Positions 44,750 through 53,240 of a stretch of DNA of 64,000 nt are shown piece after piece. Location: the NCBI GenBank assembly GCA_018829465.1, contig JAHJTN010000005.1:372001-436000 (forward strand). Direction: 5' to 3'. Source of the DNA: Bacteroidota bacterium. Lineage in GTDB: Bacteria > Bacteroidota > Bacteroidia > Flavobacteriales > Flavobacteriaceae. The notes beneath the pieces were generated by a model. It was not told the origin of the DNA. It made no database searches and was given only the letters and a program-made list of their open reading frames with translations. Both the position numbers and the translations under genes were made by a program. Numbering within the stretch: position 1 is the first letter of the stretch; every line of letters begins with the position of its first letter.

Positions 44750-47386
44750 GTGAAATCTAAAGAACCAAAAGAGACTCCTTTAATGAAGCAATACAACAGC
44801 ATCAAGCGAAAATATCCTGATGCTTTGTTGCTGTTTCGCGTTGGGGATTTCTACGAGACTTTTGGAGAAGATGCCGTTCGAGCCAGCAAAGTTTTAGACA
44901 TCGTACTCACCAAGCGCGGTGCGGGTTCTACAAGCGAAACTGCTTTGGCCGGTTTTCCGCATCACGCACTGAACACCTATCTGCCCAAATTGGTGAAAGC
45001 CGGTTTCAGGGTTGCCATTTGCGACCAATTAGAAGACCCGAAAACCACCAAAACCATCGTCAAAAGAGGGGTTACGGAACTCATCACGCCCGGTGTGTCG
45101 CTTAATGACGAGGTCTTACAATCAAAATCGAACAATTTTCTGTGTGCCGTTCACGCAGAAAAAGGCCAATACGGCTTGGCATTTCTGGATATTTCTACAG
45201 GCGAATTTCTTACTACACAAGGTGATAAACAATTGACGGATAAATTATTACAATCTTTTTTGCCCAGTGAGATTTTGATCGCCAAACCGCTTAAATCGGA
45301 ATTTTTTGAAAACTTCGGCAAAGATTATCACACCTTTTTTCTGGAAGATTGGGCATTTCAGTGGGACTTCGGATACGGCTTGCTCACAAGACATTTTGGC
45401 ACACAAACCCTCAAAGGATTTGGTGTGGAAAATCTGGAATTGGGCATTGTAGCTTCCGGTGCGGTGTTGCACTATTTATCCGAAACCCAACATCACAAAT
45501 TGCAACATGTGTCTGCGATTCATCGCATTGCGGAAGAATCGTTTGTGTGGATGGATCGGTTTACGATTCGAAATTTAGAGCTGTTTCAATGTGCCAATCC
45601 TGGCGGCGTTAGTCTGCTCGATATTATAGACCATACCATCACACCCATGGGCGGCAGACTCATCAAAAGATGGATGGCATTGCCTTTAAAAGACCTCAAC
45701 AAAATAGAGCGCCGCCAACAAATAGTGAGCCACTGGACACAAAATACGCTCCAACTGGACGAGGTTCGCAGACAACTTAAACTGGTAGGCGATTTGGAAC
45801 GCTTGCTTTCTAAAACGGCTACGGGAAAGATATCGCCCCGTGAAGTTTACCAACTCTACCGCTCGCTCGATGCGCTGATTCCCATCAAAAAATTGTGTTT
45901 GACTGCAAATGCCAAAGTCATACAGGCCTTGGGCGAAAAAATTCACGATTTTGAGTTGCTTCGCCGTCAAATCAAGAAAACGTTACAGGCCGAAGCTCCG
46001 GTCAATATTCTCAAGGGAAATGCCATAGCAACGGGCGTTTCGGAGGAATTAGACACACTTCGGAATCTGGCGCACACCAGTAAAAAATATTTAGATGATT
46101 TGGCCGATAGAGAAGCCCGCACCACCGGTATTTCTTCTCTTAAAATTGCCTCAAACAATGTATTTGGCTACTATATAGAAGTGCGAAACACGCACAAAGA
46201 AAAGGTGCCGCCCGGGTGGATTCGCAAACAAACATTGGTCAATGCAGAACGCTATATCACGGAAGAGTTAAAAGAATTTGAAGCCAAAATTTTAGGTGCT
46301 GAAGAAAAAATCGCACAACTCGAGCAACAAATTTTTCAGGAATTGGTTGCGGAAATTCAAGAATATATTACTTCCATTCAGCTTAATGCCTCCTTGGCGG
46401 CCGAGTTGGACTGTCTCTGTAATTTTGCACATATTGCACTACAACATCGATACGTGAAACCCAAACTCAACGAGGGGTTTGAAATCCACTTTAAACAAGC
46501 TAGGCATCCGGTGATTGAACACCAATTGCCCGCTGGAGAAAGTTACATAGCTAACGATTTGATATTGAACAAAGAAAACCAGCAGATGGTGATGATCACA
46601 GGGCCCAATATGTCGGGTAAATCGGCTATTCTAAGGCAAACAGCCCTGATCGTGATTCTTGCACAAATGGGCAGTTTCATTCCGGCAGATGCGGCAGAAA
46701 TGGGCTTAGTGGATAAGATTTTTACCCGCGTGGGTGCATCGGACAACATCTCGTCGGGCGAATCTACCTTTATGGTAGAAATGAACGAAACCTCCAGTAT
46801 TTTGAACAACCTCTCCGAACGCAGTTTGATTTTACTGGATGAAATAGGTCGCGGGACGAGTACGTATGACGGTATTTCTATTGCTTGGGCCATTGCTGTG
46901 TATCTGCACGAACACCCTTATCGTCCCAAAACACTTTTTGCCACGCACTACCACGAGCTAAACGAAATGACAACCCATTTTGACCGGATCAAAAACTACA
47001 ATGTATCTGTGAAAGAACTCAAAGACAAAGTTTTGTTTTTAAGAAAACTTGTGCCGGGCGGAAGCGCACACAGCTTTGGTATTCACGTAGCCAAAATGGC
47101 AGGAATGCCCAAAACGGTGATAGACACCGCCAACAAATTGTTGCTAAAATTGGAAGCTTCACATGCCGGCGATCAGATTTCTGAAAAAGTAAAAGGAGCC
47201 GGAACCGAAAATATGCAGTTGAGCTTTTTTCAACTAGACGATCCGCTTTTAGAAGAACTGAGAGACGAATTGCTTGGTATTGAAATTGATAGCCTGACGC
47301 CCATAGAGGCCTTGATGAAACTAAACGAAATAAAAAGAATGTTGCAACGGCAAACCAAATCGAATTTAAAAAAACAGGGCGGATAA
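44750..47386 (+). CDS. mutS: DNA mismatch repair protein MutS
   Basis: Full-length MutS of 878 residues. The mismatch-binding domain shows the Phe-x-Glu motif in RVGDFYETFGEDA, followed by connector, lever and clamp domains, and the ATPase domain with Walker A GPNMSGKSAILRQ, Walker B LILLDEIGRGTSTYDG and ATHYHEL. It recognises mismatches after replication. The start listed is a GTG at 44750, needed for the usual TPLMKQYNSIK opening; an ATG 11 codons later would cut this. It stands alone and is followed by two tRNA genes. Confidence 0.98.
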   Translation: MKSKEPKETPLMKQYNSIKRKYPDALLLFRVGDFYETFGEDAVRASKVLDIVLTKRGAGSTSETALAGFPHHALNTYLPKLVKAGFRVAICDQLEDPKTTKTIVKRGVTELITPGVSLNDEVLQSKSNNFLCAVHAEKGQYGLAFLDISTGEFLTTQGDKQLTDKLLQSFLPSEILIAKPLKSEFFENFGKDYHTFFLEDWAFQWDFGYGLLTRHFGTQTLKGFGVENLELGIVASGAVLHYLSETQHHKLQHVSAIHRIAEESFVWMDRFTIRNLELFQCANPGGVSLLDIIDHTITPMGGRLIKRWMALPLKDLNKIERRQQIVSHWTQNTLQLDEVRRQLKLVGDLERLLSKTATGKISPREVYQLYRSLDALIPIKKLCLTANAKVIQALGEKIHDFELLRRQIKKTLQAEAPVNILKGNAIATGVSEELDTLRNLAHTSKKYLDDLADREARTTGISSLKIASNNVFGYYIEVRNTHKEKVPPGWIRKQTLVNAERYITEELKEFEAKILGAEEKIAQLEQQIFQELVAEIQEYITSIQLNASLAAELDCLCNFAHIALQHRYVKPKLNEGFEIHFKQARHPVIEHQLPAGESYIANDLILNKENQQMVMITGPNMSGKSAILRQTALIVILAQMGSFIPADAAEMGLVDKIFTRVGASDNISSGESTFMVEMNETSSILNNLSERSLILLDEIGRGTSTYDGISIAWAIAVYLHEHPYRPKTLFATHYHELNEMTTHFDRIKNYNVSVKELKDKVLFLRKLVPGGSAHSFGIHVAKMAGMPKTVIDTANKLLLKLEASHAGDQISEKVKGAGTENMQLSFFQLDDPLLEELRDELLGIEIDSLTPIEALMKLNEIKRMLQRQTKSNLKKQGG

Positions 47387-47399
47387 TTTTGATTTTTTC

Positions 47400-47429
47400 T
47401 TTGAAATATAGAGAAATGTATTAAATTTG
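47400..47429 (+). promoter_or_regulatory. Promoter of the tRNA-Gly gene
   Basis: A complete Bacteroidota promoter: TTTG at 47400-47403, an 18-base spacer, and TAAATTTG at 47422-47429. It lies 44 bases before tRNA-Gly and directly after the mutS stop. Confidence 0.7.
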
Positions 47430-47473
47430 CTCCCGCATTTGTGACAAACTAATGTGTATGTTCTTTAAATCAT

Positions 47474-47546
47474 GCGAAAATAGCTCAGTTGGTAGAGCGC
47501 AACCTTGCCAAGGTTGAGGTCGCGGGTTCGAATCCCGTTTTTCGCT
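47474..47546 (+). tRNA. tRNA-Gly (anticodon GCC)
   Basis: A 73-base cloverleaf: acceptor stem GCGAAAA/TTTTCGC with discriminator T, D-arm with AGCTCAGTTGGTAGAGC, anticodon arm CAACC-TTGCCAA-GGTTG (anticodon GCC), and T-arm with GGTTCGAATCC. No CCA is encoded. Confidence 0.96.
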
Positions 47547-47552
47547 CAACTG

Positions 47553-47580
47553 AACGCTCCTCGTGAGCGTTTTTTTTTTC
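47553..47580 (+). terminator. Intrinsic terminator between the two tRNA genes
   Basis: AACGCTC pairs with GAGCGTT around a five-base loop, followed by a run of T. It is a textbook terminator for tRNA-Gly but ends one or two bases before tRNA-Leu. Confidence 0.8.
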
Positions 47581-47581
47581 C

Positions 47582-47667
47582 GCTCGGGTGGTGGAATCGG
47601 TAGACACGCTGGACTTAAAATCCAGTGGACAGAAATGTCCGTATGGGTTCAAGTCCCATCCCGAGTA
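47582..47667 (+). tRNA. tRNA-Leu (anticodon TAA)
   Basis: An 86-base class II tRNA with acceptor GCTCGGG/CCCGAGT, anticodon arm CTGGA-CTTAAAA-TCCAG (anticodon TAA), a long variable arm (GGACAGAAATGTCC) and T-arm GGGTTCAAGTCCC. No CCA is encoded. Confidence 0.96.
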
Positions 47668-47793
47668 CGTAAATACTTGAAAACCAGTATTTTAAATCCA
47701 AAAATAAATTCTATAATTTTTGGATTTTTTTTATGTTAAAACTTATTCTGTTTATTTTATTTAAAATATCTTTGAACAATTTTAACTTTTTCA

Positions 47794-48474
47794 ATGAAAA
47801 AGCTTTTTGTCCTGATTCTGGTTTATATCTGTAACAGCGGTTTTTACTATACAACTGCCAAAACAGCTCATATTGATTTGTCTGGTTTTTATGAAAACAG
47901 TGAAAACTTGATAGAAGCGGGAGACATCGCTTTAAAAGAAAAAAATTGGGATAAGGCTATCGATATTTTTGAGAGGCTTCTGGGTGAATATCCAAATGAA
48001 GCCGATTTTTGGTACAAATATGGAAGTGCTTTGGGCATGAAGTCGCTAAGTGTTAGCAAATGGGAGGCTATATCCTACTTGGGTGATGTTAAATATGCTT
48101 TTGAAAAAGCACTTAGGCTGGATCCTTTTCACTTGGGTGCCTATTGGGCATTAATTTCCTACCATTGCGAAGTGCCCGGCATTTTGGGCGGAAGCAAAAA
48201 GAAAGCTTATCATTATGCAAATGCCTTGCGGCAAATTTCAACACGAGATGCAGATCTGGCATTGGCTTTTTTGGCGAAACACGAAGGCAAAGACGCGTAT
48301 GCAGATGCGCTGATACGGAATGTAAGTGACAAACACCAAAGAACTGATTATGAAGAAGAACTGAGGAACATTTTTGCTAAAATTACTTACAGAAAACAGT
48401 TGACTTTTGAAGCTTTTGTCAGACAAACACAAGAGTATAGACCCGATTGGATACAGGAAAAAACAATCCGATAG
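47794..48474 (+). CDS. Exported TPR-like protein
   Basis: A 226-residue protein with an N-terminal signal peptide (FVLILVYICNSGFYY) and tetratricopeptide-like helices: EAGDIALKEKNWDKAIDIF, LLGEYPNEADFWYKYGSAL and VKYAFEKALRLDPFHLGAYWAL. This suggests a periplasmic protein-interaction module. The rest (ISYHCEVPGILGGSKKKAYH) resembles small conserved TPR proteins in which the GG-K part is constant. The partner is unknown. It converges with the rhomboid gene after 11 bases. Confidence 0.78.
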   Translation: MKKLFVLILVYICNSGFYYTTAKTAHIDLSGFYENSENLIEAGDIALKEKNWDKAIDIFERLLGEYPNEADFWYKYGSALGMKSLSVSKWEAISYLGDVKYAFEKALRLDPFHLGAYWALISYHCEVPGILGGSKKKAYHYANALRQISTRDADLALAFLAKHEGKDAYADALIRNVSDKHQRTDYEEELRNIFAKITYRKQLTFEAFVRQTQEYRPDWIQEKTIR

Positions 48475-48485
48475 TTTTTTCTGCT

Positions 48486-49178
48486 TTAAGATTCTCTATC
48501 AAAAGGTTCTTGCTCCCCATTATTCCGATCAGAATCGGGCAACCTTTCTATAAAATTTCCATCAGCATCAAAATGTTTTAAAAATTCATCCTCAGACGCA
48601 TCAAAGTCTTCTTCTTCCCATAGATATTTTTTGGGTGCCTCCAGTTTTTTTCTGTAAAAAATAGCCAATGCCAACCCCGTCAAAAAACCGCCCAAATGTC
48701 CCTCCCATGAAATGCCTGCCTCTATTGGAAAAACATACCAAATCAAACTTCCATAGAAAAAAACCACTGCAAGGGAAAGTGCCATCAGTCTGTAATGTTT
48801 GGCAAAAACACCTCCAAAAAACAAAAAACTAAAAAGCACATAGACCATACCGCTTGCGCCGATATGGTAAGATTCTCTTCCGAAAATCCAAGTAAAAAAA
48901 CCGCTTCCCAAAAGTCCTATCCATAATACCCGATAGCGAACTTCGCTGTAGAAATAAAACAAGGCAGTAAACATGACCAATAGAGGAAGGCTGTTGTGGT
49001 ATAAATGTGCCAATGAAGCATGCCCCCAAGGAGACAGTAAAACACCCGACAGTCCGGAAATTTTGCGTGGATAAATACCAAAGGTTTCTGTATCGATGCC
49101 CAAACGTATATCTAACCAATATACTATCCAAAGACTCAGCACCAAAAATAACGGATATATAAAAGTGCGATAATGCAT
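48486..49178 (-). CDS. Rhomboid family intramembrane serine protease
   Basis: A 230-residue membrane protein with about six hydrophobic helices. The catalytic Ser lies in HIGASGMVY (GxSG motif) and the catalytic His in SWEGHLGGFLTG, so the dyad is complete. An acidic cytosolic tail (EEEDFDASEDEF) follows the last helix. Rhomboids cut transmembrane proteins within the bilayer; the substrate is not indicated. The gene is convergent with the TPR gene. Confidence 0.9.
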   Translation of the reverse strand: MHYRTFIYPLFLVLSLWIVYWLDIRLGIDTETFGIYPRKISGLSGVLLSPWGHASLAHLYHNSLPLLVMFTALFYFYSEVRYRVLWIGLLGSGFFTWIFGRESYHIGASGMVYVLFSFLFFGGVFAKHYRLMALSLAVVFFYGSLIWYVFPIEAGISWEGHLGGFLTGLALAIFYRKKLEAPKKYLWEEEDFDASEDEFLKHFDADGNFIERLPDSDRNNGEQEPFDRES

Positions 49179-49260
49179 GTTTGATCAAAAAATTGAAATG
49201 GTGAAACATCACAAAAATACCTTTAATTTTTTTAAAGATAGAAGAGGATATCTACTTTAA

Positions 49261-49521
49261 AAAAACATTCCTGAAGACCCAACGAACAGCTTTATATCAA
49301 TTCAATACAGCGAAGAAAATCAAGAATTGGCAATTGACCTCGCCAACGAATTCCATGACTTTCATCAGGTAGCACTGTTTGACGTAAGCGGACAAAAAAT
49401 ATACAACTCGGATATCAAAACCCAACACCTAAGAATACCCGTCAAAAAGAAAAGAAACATTTACATACTCAGATTCTCAAATCAAAAAGGATTTGTCACA
49501 AGAAAATTCATCGTAAATTGA
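49261..49521 (+). pseudogene. Remnant of a T9SS type A sorting domain
   Basis: An open frame of 86 codons with no usable start: the coding similarity begins directly after an in-frame stop at 49258. The product reads like the last 80 residues of a T9SS cargo protein (SFISIQYSEENQELAID, ALFDVSGQKIYNS, RNIYILRFSNQKGFVTRKFIV), matching the style of the sorting domain at 30147-32453. No signal peptide or cargo part remains. It is best read as the tail of a deleted surface-protein gene. Confidence 0.7.
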
Positions 49522-49728
49522 TTTTAGTGCTTTCATTTTTGGGTTTGTGTTTGAAAAAATCTTCAATGGAGTTGACTTTTCCCAATATGATAGTGTAAAA
49601 TCTATAATCCCCATTTCAAATTCAAAAGCGATGGGCGCGCCACTGGTTGATGAAATACCCCGAATTTAGTTTTTGTAGATTTGGTGATGCTGTTAAAAAT
49701 CAGTTATTTTACACAAAATCTATAGTTT

Positions 49729-52266
49729 ATGAACAGGTTAGTCACACTACTCATGTTTTTTACGGTCTTTTTGTCACAGGCACAGAACGATTATTTTTTT
49801 CCAAAAAACCTCAGTTTTGACCCCAATATCCCAAGCCCCGAACAGTTTTTGGGCTATCCCATTGGGGAATGGCACACACGCCACGACCGAATTGTGGCTT
49901 ATTTTGAGACATTGGCCCAGCTTTCTCCAAAAGCTGAAGTTTTCAACATAGGCAAAACCAACGAGCACAGGCCTCAGGTTTATCTGTTGATTTCTACGCC
50001 CGAAAATCTTTCCAACAAAGAAAATATTCGCCAACAGCACTTGAAAGTAAAAGAACCTAATACCGCTGCCAATACTGCTGAACCGCTTATTATACAGTTG
50101 GGTTACGGCGTGCATGGCAATGAAGCTTCTAGTGCAGAGGCCGCTATGTTGGCTGCTTATTATTTGGTAGCCGGGCAAGGCACGGAAGTGGAAACGTATT
50201 TAAAAAACGCCCTTGTTTTTATAGAACCGGTACTAAATCCGGACGGACGAGACCGGCATACCCTTTGGGTAAACGCAAGGCGAGGCATCCCGCCCGTGAG
50301 TGATCCTTTGGACTCCGAACACCAGGAAGCTTGGCCGGGCGGACGAACCAACCACTATTGGTTTGACCTCAACCGTGATTGGCTACCTTTGGCACAGGTG
50401 GAAAGCCAAAACAGGGTTGCCTTTTTTCATCAGTGGCTGCCCAATGTGGTCACGGATTATCACGAAATGGGAACAGACGCTACCTATTTCTTTGAACCCA
50501 CCAAAAAATACAGCTCCGAAAATCCAATCATCCCCAGATATCACTACGATGTGATCAACGCCACCTATGCCAAGTATTTTCAGGAGGCACTTGACGCCTA
50601 CGGTGCGCTGTATTGGTCTCGTGAGGTTTTCGACAATTCCTACCCGGGCTATGGCTCAACCTATCCGGACATCCACGGCGGACTCGGCATCGTGTTTGAA
50701 CAAGCGCGGTCTGAAGGTCGCATACAAAATACCACTACAGTTCCGTTGGAATTCAAATTTGCCATCAGAAACCACTTGCGCACAAGCATCGCCATACTGA
50801 AAGCCACTTTTGAAAACAAGGAAATGATGCAATCGTTTCAAAAGCAGTTTTTTACGGATGCCTACAACCAAGGAAAAAAAGAAAACGCGTACCACGTTTT
50901 TGGCGATGACAAGGATGCAACCCGTACACAAAAATTCGTAGAACTACTTCGAAAACATCAAATAGAAACCTACGAAATCAGTGAAAATCTTTCTGCAAAC
51001 GGATACAACTTTAAAAAAGGCAGTGCCTACGTGGTGCCTACAGACCAACCCCAATATTTGATGGTACGTTCGGTATTTGAAAACGTTAAACAGTTTCACG
51101 ACAGTGTTTTTTATGACACCTCTGCCTGGTCTATGGCATTGGCATTCAACATGCCACATGCTGTGGTAAAGCAAACTAAAAACCTAAAAGGGACTCAAGT
51201 AACCTCCGAAAATTTGCAAAAACCAGTACCCGAAGTCAACAAAGCTTCTTATGCCTATGTGGTAGATTGGGCAGATTATAACGCACCGCGATTCTTATCG
51301 CAGTTGCTGCAAAAAGACGTTTTTGTTAAAACGGCTTTTAAACCGTTTCCCGCCAAAACAAACAAGGGAGACAAAAACTTCGGTTATGGCAGTTTGATGA
51401 TTTCCGTAACAGATCAACGGTTGGACCAACAGGCACTTCACACAGCTGTTTCCGAAGCGGCAAAAGCTGCTCAAATTGAGGTTTACACCGTAGAAACCGG
51501 TTTGAATCTGGGTGGTATAGACTTGGGCAGCCGCAACTTTAACACTGTACAAAAACCGAAAGTTTTGATGCCCATAGGCGATGGTATTAGTGCCTACGAG
51601 GCCGGGGAAATCTGGCATTTGCTCGATACCCGTGTTGGCCTACCTGTCACCAAAATTGACGTTTCCGATTTGCGACGCGTCAACCTTTATGATTACAATG
51701 TATTGGTTTTGGTTTCCGGAAATCACAACCAGCTCAACAAAGACAAACTCAAGGATTGGATCAATGCCGGTGGCACATTGATAGTGCAACGCAGTGCTAT
51801 ACAGTGGGCTATCCGAAACGGCCTGACGACTGCCACACTCAAAAAAAACGAAACCAAAGCAGATAGTTTAGGCAGAGGGAACTATGCAGAAGCCCAAGAT
51901 TTTTACGGTGCCAAAGAAACCGGCGGGTCTTATTATGAAACCACTTTAGACATCACGCACCCTGTGGGTTTTGGCTACACAAACCCTAAACTGACGGTTT
52001 ACAGAAACAGCAACGTGTTTTTAAGTCCCGGAAAAAACAGGTTTGGCAAAGTGGCACTCTACACCACCAATCCGCATATCAGCGGTTATGTGCATACAGA
52101 GAACCTCAATGTCATCAAGAATTCGGCTTCTATTTTGGCACATACACAAGGGAGTGGCTCGGTTGTTTTGTTTGCGGACAATCCGAATTTTCGCGGATTT
52201 ATGTATGGCACCAACAAAACCTTCCTAAACGCCTTGTTTTTCGGCTCGCTTATTTCATCGGAGTAG
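49729..52266 (+). CDS. Exported M14 family metallocarboxypeptidase
   Basis: An 845-residue exported zinc carboxypeptidase. After a signal peptide (TLLMFFTVFLSQAQ) the M14 domain shows zinc ligands His129 and Glu132 (GVHGNEASS), VLNPDGRDRHTLWVNARRG, the third ligand region (VVTDYHEMG) and catalytic Glu in GIVFEQARSEG. A long C-terminal part is of the glutamine-amidotransferase-like fold (VLMPIGDGISAYEAGE, LVLVSGNHNQL). The last 17 codons plus stop are special: 49 bases of them recur perfectly at 57861-57909, so the gene's 3' end was either supplied or duplicated by the downstream island. Confidence 0.92.
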   Translation: MNRLVTLLMFFTVFLSQAQNDYFFPKNLSFDPNIPSPEQFLGYPIGEWHTRHDRIVAYFETLAQLSPKAEVFNIGKTNEHRPQVYLLISTPENLSNKENIRQQHLKVKEPNTAANTAEPLIIQLGYGVHGNEASSAEAAMLAAYYLVAGQGTEVETYLKNALVFIEPVLNPDGRDRHTLWVNARRGIPPVSDPLDSEHQEAWPGGRTNHYWFDLNRDWLPLAQVESQNRVAFFHQWLPNVVTDYHEMGTDATYFFEPTKKYSSENPIIPRYHYDVINATYAKYFQEALDAYGALYWSREVFDNSYPGYGSTYPDIHGGLGIVFEQARSEGRIQNTTTVPLEFKFAIRNHLRTSIAILKATFENKEMMQSFQKQFFTDAYNQGKKENAYHVFGDDKDATRTQKFVELLRKHQIETYEISENLSANGYNFKKGSAYVVPTDQPQYLMVRSVFENVKQFHDSVFYDTSAWSMALAFNMPHAVVKQTKNLKGTQVTSENLQKPVPEVNKASYAYVVDWADYNAPRFLSQLLQKDVFVKTAFKPFPAKTNKGDKNFGYGSLMISVTDQRLDQQALHTAVSEAAKAAQIEVYTVETGLNLGGIDLGSRNFNTVQKPKVLMPIGDGISAYEAGEIWHLLDTRVGLPVTKIDVSDLRRVNLYDYNVLVLVSGNHNQLNKDKLKDWINAGGTLIVQRSAIQWAIRNGLTTATLKKNETKADSLGRGNYAEAQDFYGAKETGGSYYETTLDITHPVGFGYTNPKLTVYRNSNVFLSPGKNRFGKVALYTTNPHISGYVHTENLNVIKNSASILAHTQGSGSVVLFADNPNFRGFMYGTNKTFLNALFFGSLISSE
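52214..52262 (+). repeat. Left 49-bp direct repeat (M14 3' end, att-like)
   Basis: The repeat runs from ACAAAACCTTCC to TTCATCGGA and encodes TFLNALFFGSLISS of the M14 protein. The match to the right copy is perfect over 49 bases and breaks at one synonymous position (GAG/GAA) before the stop. Confidence 0.9.
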
Positions 52267-52293
52267 GTTTTAAAAGAAAATACATCAGAAAAG

Positions 52294-53178
52294 GTGAAAC
52301 AAAATCACCCCCTAAAATCCTCAATTATTTTACTCGAGAATGTGTTTTTTCATCTAAAAAAACACAACAGAAAAGGGTTTGCTCAGGTTTTGGCAGAAAA
52401 AGAGCTCAGCCATTCAGCTGCAACCATCAGCAGGTTACTAAAATTTATAGAGGATACATTTGGGATAGTTCTGGATTTTCGTGGAGAGAACGGACAAGTT
52501 CAGCTTGTTGAAGCAGATGAAAATGTAAGTCGATATCAATTCGTAAAGTCTTTATTGCTTTGGGGTAGATTGAAGCACCAACAAGAATGGGTTTCATCGG
52601 GTTTGATTTCGTTTACCACCGAAAGCAGGTTGCGAAATTTTGAATATATCTTAGAAGTGTATGAGGCCATTTTGAAGAGTAAGATGCTGAAAATTAAGTA
52701 TCAAAAATTTTATTTAGAAAAAGAAGAAATTCGGATCATCAAACCTCGGTTACTCAAAGAATATTTAGGCCGTTGGTACCTTATAGGCGAAAAAAACGAT
52801 GGCGAAATAAGGGTGTACGGCATAGACCGAATTACAGATTTTGAGGTGCTAAACCAACGCTTTGATCCCGATCCTAAATTTGCCGAACTTTATAAAAATA
52901 CCATTGGCGTCAACTATTCCGGTCGTGTAGAACAGGTACTCTTAAAAGTTGAACCATACCAGTTGCAACTCTTCGAGACCTATCCCATCCATCCAAGCCA
53001 AGAAATTATAGAGAAGCACAAAAACGAAGGTTTATTGGCATTGAAAGTGGTGATTAATTACGAATTTGAACAGCTTTTGGCTTCCTATTTAGACAAGGTT
53101 TCAGTAGAGGCTCCCGAATATTTAAAGCAAAAAATGCTGGCCCATTTTAAAAAAATGACAGAAAAATATCAAAAATAA
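52294..53178 (+). CDS. WYL-domain transcriptional regulator
   Basis: A 294-residue regulator that starts with GTG 28 bases after the M14 stop. An N-terminal helix-turn-helix (residues 10-60; LAEKELSHSAATISRLLKF) is followed by a WYL domain (residues 125-195: KIKYQKF, PRLLKEYLGRWYLIGE, YGIDRI) with the name-giving residues at 161-163, and a C-terminal WCX-type extension. Such proteins bind nucleic-acid-derived ligands and often repress phage-defence genes (BrxR, CapW). A perfect 7-bp-arm palindrome just after its stop, in front of the next gene, is the likely operator. Confidence 0.88.
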   Translation: MKQNHPLKSSIILLENVFFHLKKHNRKGFAQVLAEKELSHSAATISRLLKFIEDTFGIVLDFRGENGQVQLVEADENVSRYQFVKSLLLWGRLKHQQEWVSSGLISFTTESRLRNFEYILEVYEAILKSKMLKIKYQKFYLEKEEIRIIKPRLLKEYLGRWYLIGEKNDGEIRVYGIDRITDFEVLNQRFDPDPKFAELYKNTIGVNYSGRVEQVLLKVEPYQLQLFETYPIHPSQEIIEKHKNEGLLALKVVINYEFEQLLASYLDKVSVEAPEYLKQKMLAHFKKMTEKYQK

Positions 53179-53185
53179 TTTTTTC

Positions 53186-53204
53186 ATGCTCACAAAATGA
53201 GCAT
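53186..53204. promoter_or_regulatory. Operator-like palindrome between WYL and DnaB-like genes
   Basis: ATGCTCA-CAAAA-TGAGCAT, perfect 7-bp arms around 5 bases, 8 bases after the WYL gene stop. It ends 9 bases before a promoter box, so a bound protein would cover the -33 region. The WYL protein is the obvious candidate ligand. Confidence 0.65.
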
Positions 53205-53213
53205 TTAGGCTAA

Positions 53214-53221
53214 TAGCTTTG
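53214..53221 (+). promoter_or_regulatory. Predicted -7 box of the DnaB-like gene
   Basis: TAGCTTTG matches TAnnTTTG and lies 19 bases upstream of the ATG at 53241, directly downstream of the palindrome. Confidence 0.6.
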
Positions 53222-53240
53222 CGGTATAAAACCCAAAGTT

